From positions 558,001-622,000 of the forward strand of contig JAPDRN010000004.1 of assembly GCA_030247855.1 (NCBI GenBank): 64,000 nt of DNA, given 5' to 3'. This document shows, piece by piece, positions 12,147 through 21,185 of this stretch. Each line of letters opens with the position of its first letter. Within the stretch, counting starts at the first letter, position 1. The translations under genes and the position numbers were made by a program. A model generated the notes under the pieces. The model had not been told where the DNA came from. It made no database searches and saw only the letters and a list, made by a program, of their open reading frames with translations. This DNA is from Knufia peltigerae. Lineage: Eukaryota > Ascomycota > Eurotiomycetes > Chaetothyriales > Trichomeriaceae.

Positions 12147-13151
12147 GCGACGAAACAAAAAGGGCTGCAATACTTTCGACGACAAGGGACGATATCCTAC
12201 CATTGTACATACAAAGGAATTGGCGCCTCATACAACTTGTCCTATCATCATCACTGATATCTTCTGCTCCGGGGTTCTCGAGTCCGCGTCGTACGCTTGT
12301 TTCTTGAAGTTCTATTGGAATCATGGGAGATAAAATGATCACAAAGCTATCATGATGGTCCATACGTCTAGGTCTACCGCAGAATCCATTTATGTCTCAG
12401 ATAGCATAGTCTCCCGGGTCGTCAATGCATGCCAACAAAGCGCCAAATGAGCTGTATGACTCCAATTCGATTCACAAATGCGCATCCTTTGCGATGGCCT
12501 GCCTTTTCCCATGCCATTGGAAGCTGACTTGAGTTCCCGCGCGATTCAATCGACACTTGAGCCCTTTCATTCATTACACGCTGTACAAATGTTTGCCACC
12601 GTTACACCGACACAAAAGTGCAGAAATAACTGGCTTCATCCAACCACTAACGAAGACCTTGTCTTTCATCGATTACCGGTGAGGTCAGTCCCCAGTTACG
12701 ATCTCCTATTTGATTTATGGATTCACTAGCCCAGGACACCCACGTAGGCATCGTTTTCTAAACTCCCAGTCACGAGACCCAGATGAATGTGGACTCGGGA
12801 AAACACCCTAGTGACACAGAGTATAGCGCGCTCCAACGATCCATGCAAGACGATTCTGGCCGCTTTGGAATGCCTGAGAAGAACAGTCTCGATTTCGAAC
12901 GCTACTACAGTCACTAAATGCTTTGTCAACAGGCGCCATGCGATCGGGAGGTTCTGACAATATTCTATTGTCCTTGTCTGCTATATGCGTTTGGGCATCA
13001 CAGACACACCCCATGTCGATTGCATGACCCACGTTCACCGACTTGCATGTATCCCTGAGGTCAAGCCGACTTGGTTCGGACTCTTCTTCCGCTCTGCTGA
13101 CAGGGTAACTCAGCGTGGAAGAAGTTGATGCTGTAATAATGAGAACCAGAC
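12147..13151. other. 1-kb intergenic region
   Basis: Lies between the ends of two convergent genes (complex I subunit and GNAT). No ORF with domain character on either strand; the longest, about 119 codons at 12808-13167 (-), looks spurious. Confidence 0.5.
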
Positions 13152-13730
13152 TCATACACGCTTCCACATGCCCAAATGTTCAATGCCTTCCTCGTCCCAG
13201 CGACCAAGCTTGTCATCCGTCACAAAGCCCAATTTTGCGTACATTCTCTCAACGTTGACTTGGGCATGGGCCAGTACCAGGCCGTTCCAGCCATGCCCGA
13301 TTTCGCTCTTGTGATCATCGAGCCATTGAAAGGCTGCCTCTGATAATAAACGACTGATACCCTTGCCTCTGGCCTGGGCCAGAGTGGCGACTCGTCCTAG
13401 CTTGACATATGGCTCTTCTTCGGGGTCATGAAAGCCATTGGGGTGTGGGCCATGCGGTGGAGGCACAATACGGATCACAGAAACAGGCTGGTCCGGCGCT
13501 GATCCTCCAGTATAGTATGCAACCCAATGCCACGATCGGGGGTCGTCTTCGTCCAGCTCAGGCTCAAGAGCACAATTTTGTTCGTCGCAGAAGACCTTTA
13601 TCCGTACATCCATAGCATCCAGAAATATCTTTGGGGCGTCCTTGGGTCGAGGGTCTGCTGGGAAGCCATGAGGAGCGACCACACTTCCTGGTGGAGGAAG
13701 CATGGCCACCCTGTAGTCGGATAAAGCCAT
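13152..13730 (-). CDS. GNAT-family N-acetyltransferase
   Basis: Single exon of 192 residues from ATG 13730; an extended frame upstream to 13883 looks non-coding. The GNAT layout is visible: VRIKVFCDEQNCALEPELDEDD near residue 45 (the strand-1/helix-1 entry typical of YjcF/ElaA-like GNATs), WVAYY, PVSVIRIVPPP, then KLGRVATLAQARGKGISRLLSEAAF. That last segment carries the acetyl-CoA loop Q-A-R-G-K-G, and NVERMYAKLGFV is the C-terminal Tyr/Gly-Phe region. It should acetylate a small molecule or protein amine; the substrate is unknown. It shares a 270-base divergent promoter with the NSUN5-like gene. Confidence 0.8.
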   Translation of the reverse strand: MALSDYRVAMLPPPGSVVAPHGFPADPRPKDAPKIFLDAMDVRIKVFCDEQNCALEPELDEDDPRSWHWVAYYTGGSAPDQPVSVIRIVPPPHGPHPNGFHDPEEEPYVKLGRVATLAQARGKGISRLLSEAAFQWLDDHKSEIGHGWNGLVLAHAQVNVERMYAKLGFVTDDKLGRWDEEGIEHLGMWKRV

Positions 13731-14000
13731 TGTGAGGCCACAGACTCTAGATTGATGATGTTTACAAACCCACGGGGGATCTCCTAAAACATGTTGCTCG
13801 GAGGCTGTAATTTGGTGCACCAAGTTGCTGTGATAAGCAGCTTTTTGACGCACGCCCTTCAGAGAACCACCACAGCCTTGCACAAAATCCGCTGCATGTC
13901 GGGAGTTCTCGCGAGGCTGCGCCAGCCTCGGCCGAAATCAACTTATTTTCTTTTCGATATTCAGAAGACTCACGTCCTCTCGATGCCCACCACGATTAGG

Positions 14001-15782
14001 ATGTCCCTGTACTACGATGCCGCCACGGTCCTCACGAACGGCTCGCAAGATGGCTCCTTCAAGTCAAGAATTTACGGCAATAAGCTGAACCTCAAGTCGA
14101 AGCCAGCCCACATATACGCTCTAATATCCGAAACCGCAAAGTTCAATCACTTCGTCAAAGAGGTCATTGACCATGCAGACCTCTTATCCGCAGAGCCCAA
14201 GGTACGAATACACTCAGGGGAACACCTCTGTGTCACTACTGACTGACGCAGCCGTGCTGGCACGGGTGAATAGTTGAACCCGATACTGTCTCTTCTTCTT
14301 GTCCACGACCACTTTTTCTCAAAGGGCGGCATCGCGGCCCCGGCGAATCACCCTTTGCGACAATCGATAGATAGGCACAAAGCGAGACTACAGGCGGAAT
14401 TCACTAAGGCGAGGCTAAGAAGAAAATGCGCAACGACAGATGCGCTGAAAGAACTTATACTACTAGAAAATCCTCGCACGACCCGATCGCAGCCACGATG
14501 GATCAGAGTAAACACTCTGAAGTCAACCCTCGCCGAGCAACTGACTACGACGTTTAGAGGGTACCGAACTGATGCACCCATCCATGAGATTTCGCAGTCG
14601 CCAGCCATGGCGAAAGTGCTGGCCATTGATCAGAACATTCCAGATGTGCTTGCCCTCCCACCAGAATCCGACTTCACCAAAACACAAGCGTACAAGGACG
14701 GGAAAATCATACTACAGGACAAAGCGTCATGTTTTCCTGCATACCTACTCGCAGGATCCCAGTCAGACCGAGCGACGATAGGTGACTGCATAGACGGATG
14801 TGCCGCACCAGGAAACAAAACCTCTCACCTTGCAGCTCTTCTCACCGGGAACAACAACACCGGCACTGGCATAGTGTATGCCTGTGAACGCGATCGCCAC
14901 AGATCTCAGATTCTAACCACGATGATGATCAAGAGCGGGGCAACCAGCAGCAGCACCGTGACTGTTCTCGCTGGACAGGATTTTCTGAAACTAGATCCTC
15001 AAGACCGTCGATTTCAAAATGTCACACATGTCCTCCTCGACCCATCCTGTTCTGGCAGTGGGATCATCGGACGAGAGGACACCCCGACCCTGGTACTTCC
15101 CGAGGACCCTCGAGCCTCCAAACGGAACACTGCGAGCACTTCCACGACGGGCAAAAACTCGAAGAAGCGGAAACGACAAAATGCCGAACGGGAAGCTGAC
15201 AAGAACTCCTCAACAGTATTTCCAACTGAAACAACCCCAGGCGACGCCGAAGAGACTAATGACGGCTCTGTCGACCAGTCGCGCCTTCAAAAGTTATCTG
15301 CTCTACAGACGCGCATCGTCCAACACGCCCTGTCCTTCCCCGCCGCAGTACGGGTGACGTATTCCACGTGTTCTGTGCATGTCGAGGAGAACGAAGCCGT
15401 CGTCTCCAGGATATTGGACTCCGACGTGGCCAGAACCCGGGGCTGGGATGTCCTCAAAAGACATGACCAAGTCTCTGGTCTTCGTTCCTGGAAACACCGA
15501 GGTCGACCAGACGTGAAGACGAGATCTGACGTGGAGGAGAAGAGTGACGACGACGATTCGCCGCCACAGCCGCCGGCTCCCTTGACGCCGGGCCAACTCG
15601 AAGCGTGTATTCGATGCCATCCGGATGATGAGGAGGGTACCATGGGGTTCTTTGTGTGTGGTTTCGTTCGTGACCCGAATGGGGGTTCCAAGGAGGAGCA
15701 AGACCAATCCAAAGATAGCTCGTGGGTTACTAGAGAGACTTCAACAGAAGTAGGAGAACCATGGGAAGGCTTTGGTGATTGA
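14001..15782 (+). CDS. RCM1: rRNA (cytosine-C5) methyltransferase, NSUN5/Rcm1 type
   Basis: Two exons, 14001-14201 and 14274-15782, with a 72-base intron, giving 569 residues. It starts MSLYYDAATVL; a second ATG 18 bases upstream is possible. SAM-dependent Rossmann-fold methyltransferase of the NOL1/NOP2/Sun family. Seen: GCAAPGNKTSHLAAL (SAM-binding motif I), YACERDRHR, motif IV LLDPSCSGSG with one catalytic Cys, and motif VI TYSTCSVHVEENE with the second Cys. The N-terminal SxxxLxLxVHDHFFSKGGI segment is typical of NSUN5/Rcm1, which makes m5C in the large-subunit rRNA. A charged, low-complexity insert (about residues 360-400) separates motifs IV and VI, and the tail is acidic. The nucleolar role is inferred from the family. 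Confidence 0.9.
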
Positions 15783-16169
15783 ATCCACCACCCACCCACC
15801 CACACACACACACAAACACGACTCGTTCTTGGCCCCGGGGTATGAGTATAAATAACATGCTCTATCTTACAAGCTCTCCTAGGACTTCGATGCACGCGCT
15901 CTTACCCCAAAGGTGGAGAATAGTAATATTATCATGTACCCTTGAGGCACGTACAGAGTATGTATATTAGGTACCCTTTTTCCAGTACTTGGGTACTCAA
16001 GTATATGTCGCCGAGTGACCGACCACATACAATTTCCGTAGCAATACAAGAAGATATGAGAAGAGGTTTTGCAAACTCCCGAAAATCCGTACCCGAGGCC
16101 TGTCTCCCATGGGCACAGGACGAGGCCACCGTTCTCAAGCCCATGTGAGCCTACTTACTGTGTGAGTTC
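15783..16169. other. Convergent intergenic region with a CA-rich microsatellite
   Basis: Lies between two convergent genes. A (CCCA)n/(CA)n microsatellite begins within ten bases of the methyltransferase stop codon (about 15787-15817). A run of TAC/GTAC-rich words (GTACAGAGTATG, GGTACCC, AGTACTTGGGTACTCAAG) occupies 15949-16000. Confidence 0.6.
15787..15817. repeat. CCCA/CA microsatellite
   Basis: Simple repeat of CCCA units passing into CA units, immediately 3' of the NSUN5-like stop codon. Confidence 0.8.
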
Positions 16170-19100
16170 TCAAAAGTAATTCCTCTTCTTGGTCGTTAGA
16201 AACCTCCTATTTCCCACGCCACTCGAACTGGATTTTCTGCCCGCCGTCTTGTTCGTCGCCCCCGGCGACTGCCGCCCGTGTCCGTTGATCGTTGGAAACT
16301 CTTTCCTCTTGACCCTACTACTCTCGTTCTCATGCAATTCACCACCGTCGTCATAGTCGCCTCCTTGGTGATGTGACTTTTGCGGAGGACCCGACACTTC
16401 ACTCTCGACAGTAAGATCGACGATCGGTGTTGCCGTGGGGGGAATCTGCGACATTCTCGGTTCCTGACTTTGGGAGAGTTTTAATTCGTCCTCGCTTGGT
16501 GAGGGGGACGCTGCCGGTTGTTCAGGTGCCGCCGGGCTACTACTACCGCCCTGCGGCGGCGGCGTCGGCTTGCTCTTCTGATATGATCTTCCATTCACCA
16601 CCGCGGCGGCGGTACGAAGAGATTTCCTCGTCTGCACGGGTGATGATGTCCTCAAGCTCGAACGGGTGGTTTTTTTGATGGCAGGAGGGGGACCACGGCG
16701 AGAAATTTGACTCGAAGTGATTTCACTCAAGGATGGAAGGTCGTCACTGCTGTAAGCATCGTCGCTGCCGTCATGGTACGATGAATCGTGTCCATCGTGA
16801 CCAGTTCCGCCTAAAAAAGATTGCTGCTGTGGTTGTGATTGAGACTGAGATTGGGGCACTTCCGAGCCCAGAGATTCAGAAGTCGAAGCCCTTTGGGATG
16901 GGCCAGACCTTCCACCACTATTATCGGACTCTCCCTCGTCTTGGCTGTTGGGTGCGACGGACTCCTGTACACCGACTGACGACTCGTATTTGTCGTTGAA
17001 ACCACCCTCCTCACTGGCATTGACTGCATTGTCCACAGCATTTTCAACTTTGCTTTGTTCGAAGCTAGAAAAAGATTCTAGGGCCGGAGCGGGAGAAAGC
17101 ATCTGGGCGTCCTGGTGTGAGCTGCTGTTGTTGTTCTTTGGTGCTCCTCCAGAAGAGCCAATGTCCATCTGTGATATATGTGGGTACTCCACAGTTTCTT
17201 GTGTATGGATGAATGGTGACGAAGATGCGGGCGCCATATCCGGCTCCGAACTAGGGTTAGCATTGTCTGCAAGAGCAACAGAGGGTTCGCCCCCGAGTTC
17301 GGAAGATCGACGGTTACCGGATGAGACAAAGTCCAAGCCTGGAGATCGTTTGCGATGGCCGTGAGAATTTTCATCCGGGGCCGCACTCGATTCGCCAACA
17401 GGACTTTGAGACGCCCGAAGTTGCTGATCAAGCGTCCTCATCGGGGCTAGTATCTGGTCGTCTAATGCAGAATCAAAACCTGCATCTCTGATCATCGCAG
17501 TGATTTCTTGTCGACGAGGAGTGTCGATTTCGACAGTGATCTGATGACCTTCGCTTTCTTGCGTATCGACGCCTCGCTCGGCTGATTCTGGCACCACTGC
17601 AAAAGGCTCATCATTTGATGAAAGGGAACAGTCACCACCATGTAGCCCAACTTTATTCATAAGACTACTCTCAGGGACTTCTACCGCGGAAGCCTTGACG
17701 AGCTTGGCAGATATCAAATCTGAGAATTGGACTTCACGGCTGCCATCATCTGCCTCCTCGGCCTCGTTATCCGTGATCTCGAATCCATGTTTCTTTTGCC
17801 CTTCATCATCATCGATTGCGGTCCTCGAGCCCGTCTCCCGAGAGCTCGGGTCTAGCTTGAGTTGAATAGTTCCATAAGGATCAGCTTGAGTAATCTCGCC
17901 AACACGATATGAGGAAATCTCAGGTTGCCAATTTGTTGACGCATCCACGTGCAATTCTTTGTAGGCAATGATTGCACCAGGGACAGCATCGTCTTTCTGC
18001 AGAGCTGGGAGATTCTCAAAATTATCGCACATCTTTGCTGAAATCTGTTGTATCGTTTTTAATTCGCTAGAAGCTTCAGTCGGTACCTGTTTTGGTTCGT
18101 CATCGTAGTTCAGCGTAGTAACGACAGGATTATCTGCCATCTCGTTGTTATCTTGCGATTGGTCGTTCCTGTCGTGATAATAATGATCCTGGTCGCGTAA
18201 TTTGCGCTTTCTGTTGTTGTTGTTGTTGCCATTGCGTCTCATCCAGCCTTGCTGAAAGGGAAATGGTGGAGGTTCCAGTAATCCTCCTTCGCCTTCACAT
18301 TCTACGGCTGAAACTACCAGTTTGTCCCTCCAGGAATCCCAGTCTTCGGTGATTGTATGTGAACTCGGAGAGGCTTCTTTGGTAGAACCTGCAACTCGTG
18401 TGGCAGGTCTGGCGGAGTTCGAAAGCTTCTCCCTCAGTGCCTGCTCGGCCTCTTTGGTCTTCGGTGTTCTTAAGCCAAGTGAGGAAAACAGCATTCTTCG
18501 AGAGCTTGCCAAGTCTAGCCTGGCCCTTTTGGAAGTTGACTGCACGGTCGGCTCCGGCTCCGGCTCATCACGCTGGATAGGTCTAGGCGTCTCTGTGGTA
18601 GCATCGTCCCGAACCACTTCGGCTTCTGTGGTATCATGTAGCGAGACTGCGTTTACCACCGGCTCGACGGTCCCTGTAATCGCGACGTCTTCGTTCACAG
18701 TCGCTATGACCGGTCCAGGGACCTCGGAAGCTGCCGCATCGGCCTGGGCTACCGTGCTGGACTTGTTTTGAGCATTTTCGTATTCGGCCAAAGCCTTGAA
18801 GTCAGCTTCGGGAGGGAGTACACCACTGGCTTTCAAGTACGCCAATTTCCTTCTCCTTTTCGCCCTCTCATTGTTCCTATGAGTTCTTGATAACCCTTGG
18901 CCAGGAGAAACTTCGGGGTGCTCTCCAGTGAGTTGTATCGACTTGAGTGTTTCAGTAGGTCGTGCTTGTTTTGCAGAGACCCGTCTTCGCTTTCTTTCAT
19001 CAACTTCTTTATCGTTCTCACATTCCGAATCAGAAGTTTCAGATTCAGAGTCGCTACCGTCCTCCGAATCCGAAGTCTGCGTATCAGTGGAATCCTCCCC

Positions 19101-20531
19101 GGAGCTAGATGTCTCATCGTCATCGAATAGGCCTGTATCTTCGTGCTCGTTCACTTTCATCTGTGCAGAAGATACATCCTCGCTAGCCTCACTCGGCTCT
19201 TCCTTTCCGAAACCACTCATCAAAGCCAACACTCGCTTCTTTGCTTCTTCCATGGCAATGTCTTTGCTAATGTTATCGTCATCAGCGCCCGAAGAGGAGC
19301 TTTCGGACTGGGATTCGGAGTTTGCGTCGGCTCCATTAGAGTTAGGTGCCAATGCTGGACTCGATCTAGTCTCTGTGTCGTCACTCTCGGAGTCGCTAGA
19401 CGACGTGTCAGATCCAGAAGAAGATGTAACGCTATCGGTGTCGTCCTCGACCTCCAGGGCCTTATTCTTATGGCCTTTTTGAGGCGAAGAGAAACCCTCA
19501 AACGTGTCATCGTCATATCGGTATCCATCCTCATCATCAACGTCTCTTTTTCTCTTGAGCGTTCTTTGAAGCACTTTCCGTGAAGCAAAGCCACCACCAG
19601 CGCGAGCGGCTTGTTCAGCATTCCTGAGTATAAGCTTGACTTCTTCAGATAAGTCATCGTTGTCCGTAAGAAGAGACTCATCCTGCTCTTCCACGTCCTG
19701 ATCCCAACCCTGAAGTTCATCTTCTGTAGATTCGGCGTCGGCATCGGCGTCATCGAAATCCTGTCTGATGGCAATCTGCAGGTGATTCTCCTCTCCAGCC
19801 TCGTCGCTATCAGACTGTTCATTGCCTTCCATCTCGTCATCGTCACTTTCCTCGTAGTCGTAGTCGTCGTCGTCGCCGTCGTCGTCTCCAACCTCATCGT
19901 ACCCGGTGAGGCTCACAAGAGCACCGTCGTCGCGTCCGTTGCCGGCCCAATTGGGTGGCAGAATCTGTCTGAAATCTTCGTCGCTCTCCTCGTCTTCTGC
20001 TGTTATCATCCGCCGTCTCTTCCTCGGAGGGATGAGAATGCCCGGTCTCGCCGTCCCAGCTCTGAGCCACCTCCTACCAAAGCTGACTCCGTCGATCAAG
20101 TGTCTCCCATCACCAGTGATCTGATGTCTTCCGCCCAAGCGCCGAACCCTCAACTCCTCCGAACTGAGCGGGCGTATTGTAACTTCATCATCCTCTCTTA
20201 ACACCGCTTCTATTGCAGCGTAGTGCAGGCATTCATAACCTCCAGCACCTCCATGGGTCTGTCCTCGTCTTGCCCCGACTCTTCCTGTGCCACCTCCACA
20301 GCCGACCAGGGCTGTAGAGGGAGACGAAGCAGGTGCAACCTCAACGACATAATCTTCCAAACCCCACTCTCCATCGCTGGACTCCAGTGGTACAATGTGG
20401 TTCACATCAGCCAGCAGATCTGCGACGGTGCAGTCACTCTCTCTCGTATGGCTTGAAGGGCCTGTGCCCGTGGTGAAAACAATCTGGACCGGAGGAAGAG
20501 CATTTCGAAGGATGTGAAGATGCAGACGCAT
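16170..20531 (-). CDS. Large acidic nuclear protein, possible fungal coilin
   Basis: Single exon of 1,453 residues from ATG 20531 (MRLHLHILRNALPP); the frame is open a further 47 codons upstream. The first 100 residues look like a ubiquitin-like fold (MRLHLHIL, VADLLADVNHIVPL, WGLEDYVVEV, EVTIRPLSSEEL). A basic patch follows (PPRKRRR, about 170), then about 600 residues of very acidic Ser/Asp/Glu-rich disordered sequence. Near residues 845-900 is a compact segment: AVPGAIIAYKELHVDASTNW, then PEISSYRVGEITQADPYGTI. It resembles the Tudor-like domain of coilin. A further 550 disordered residues end in a basic tail. The N-terminus matches an uncharacterised fungal family I know as DUF7357. A ubiquitin-like N-terminus, disordered middle and Tudor-like domain are the coilin layout (Cajal bodies), but the assignment is inference. 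Confidence 0.6.
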   Translation of the reverse strand: MRLHLHILRNALPPVQIVFTTGTGPSSHTRESDCTVADLLADVNHIVPLESSDGEWGLEDYVVEVAPASSPSTALVGCGGGTGRVGARRGQTHGGAGGYECLHYAAIEAVLREDDEVTIRPLSSEELRVRRLGGRHQITGDGRHLIDGVSFGRRWLRAGTARPGILIPPRKRRRMITAEDEESDEDFRQILPPNWAGNGRDDGALVSLTGYDEVGDDDGDDDDYDYEESDDDEMEGNEQSDSDEAGEENHLQIAIRQDFDDADADAESTEDELQGWDQDVEEQDESLLTDNDDLSEEVKLILRNAEQAARAGGGFASRKVLQRTLKRKRDVDDEDGYRYDDDTFEGFSSPQKGHKNKALEVEDDTDSVTSSSGSDTSSSDSESDDTETRSSPALAPNSNGADANSESQSESSSSGADDDNISKDIAMEEAKKRVLALMSGFGKEEPSEASEDVSSAQMKVNEHEDTGLFDDDETSSSGEDSTDTQTSDSEDGSDSESETSDSECENDKEVDERKRRRVSAKQARPTETLKSIQLTGEHPEVSPGQGLSRTHRNNERAKRRRKLAYLKASGVLPPEADFKALAEYENAQNKSSTVAQADAAASEVPGPVIATVNEDVAITGTVEPVVNAVSLHDTTEAEVVRDDATTETPRPIQRDEPEPEPTVQSTSKRARLDLASSRRMLFSSLGLRTPKTKEAEQALREKLSNSARPATRVAGSTKEASPSSHTITEDWDSWRDKLVVSAVECEGEGGLLEPPPFPFQQGWMRRNGNNNNNRKRKLRDQDHYYHDRNDQSQDNNEMADNPVVTTLNYDDEPKQVPTEASSELKTIQQISAKMCDNFENLPALQKDDAVPGAIIAYKELHVDASTNWQPEISSYRVGEITQADPYGTIQLKLDPSSRETGSRTAIDDDEGQKKHGFEITDNEAEEADDGSREVQFSDLISAKLVKASAVEVPESSLMNKVGLHGGDCSLSSNDEPFAVVPESAERGVDTQESEGHQITVEIDTPRRQEITAMIRDAGFDSALDDQILAPMRTLDQQLRASQSPVGESSAAPDENSHGHRKRSPGLDFVSSGNRRSSELGGEPSVALADNANPSSEPDMAPASSSPFIHTQETVEYPHISQMDIGSSGGAPKNNNSSSHQDAQMLSPAPALESFSSFEQSKVENAVDNAVNASEEGGFNDKYESSVGVQESVAPNSQDEGESDNSGGRSGPSQRASTSESLGSEVPQSQSQSQPQQQSFLGGTGHDGHDSSYHDGSDDAYSSDDLPSLSEITSSQISRRGPPPAIKKTTRSSLRTSSPVQTRKSLRTAAAVVNGRSYQKSKPTPPPQGGSSSPAAPEQPAASPSPSEDELKLSQSQEPRMSQIPPTATPIVDLTVESEVSGPPQKSHHQGGDYDDGGELHENESSRVKRKEFPTINGHGRQSPGATNKTAGRKSSSSGVGNRRFLTTKKRNYF

Positions 20532-21185
20532 GGTGGAAGTCGTTTGCGCTCCAGAGCGCCGAGGACTAGAAGGATCTCCGTCACAAGGGAGGAAGAGCGA
20601 AGAGGTGCAAGAATGTAAGTGACATGCTGAGAAATATTGTGCTGTCGAGATCGTGCACAGTCGAGGCGGCACCCAAGCGCATTGTCGCAGTTCAGATTGA
20701 CACGCTCAAGGGAAAATAAAATTATGGGGAAGGGAAAGATGAAGGGCCGAAAAGAAGTGTGGACACGAGCCTCAGTTGGACTTTAGGGTGATTGACTACC
20801 CATGTACGGAGTATCAAGGTACAAATTGCAACCATTTACTTAGGCACAATACACAATACCCAATACCTCGTCACTCAGGTACAGAGTAAGACAATACACT
20901 GTAGGCCCCAAGTCCCTATTGAGTGCCCTACCTGGAGAACAATAGCCGGACCCTGCTTGAATACAATTGTAATGTGCAGCCTTGTGCTTGTTAACGAGGC
21001 TGAATACTCCATATTCCTCAGATCACTATCTCATCCGAAGACCAAGGTGCCTAGCTATCGTTTGGAACCAGACAATTCCAATATTATATCTAATCGGCAT
21101 TCCAGCGAAATTATAGAAATACGATCCAAGTACGGAGAGCCCGCATACATTACACACATATACAGCAAGTGGGTATCTATTCTTG
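20532..21185. other. Intergenic region between the coilin-like gene and DNA ligase
   Basis: Holds the promoter of the coilin-like gene and the 3' flank of DNA ligase. Contains TACGGAGTA at 20815-20823 and related words (GTACAGAGTAAG near 20880). No gene seen. Confidence 0.5.

Noticed and set aside
15287..15895. 202-codon ORF on the - strand opposite the NSUN5-like gene
   Set aside because: Overlaps conserved methyltransferase motifs on the other strand; no recognisable protein features.
19220..19897. 225-codon ORF on - within the coilin-like gene
   Set aside because: Another frame of the low-complexity acidic region; Met/Arg/Thr-rich composition is a frame-shift artefact.
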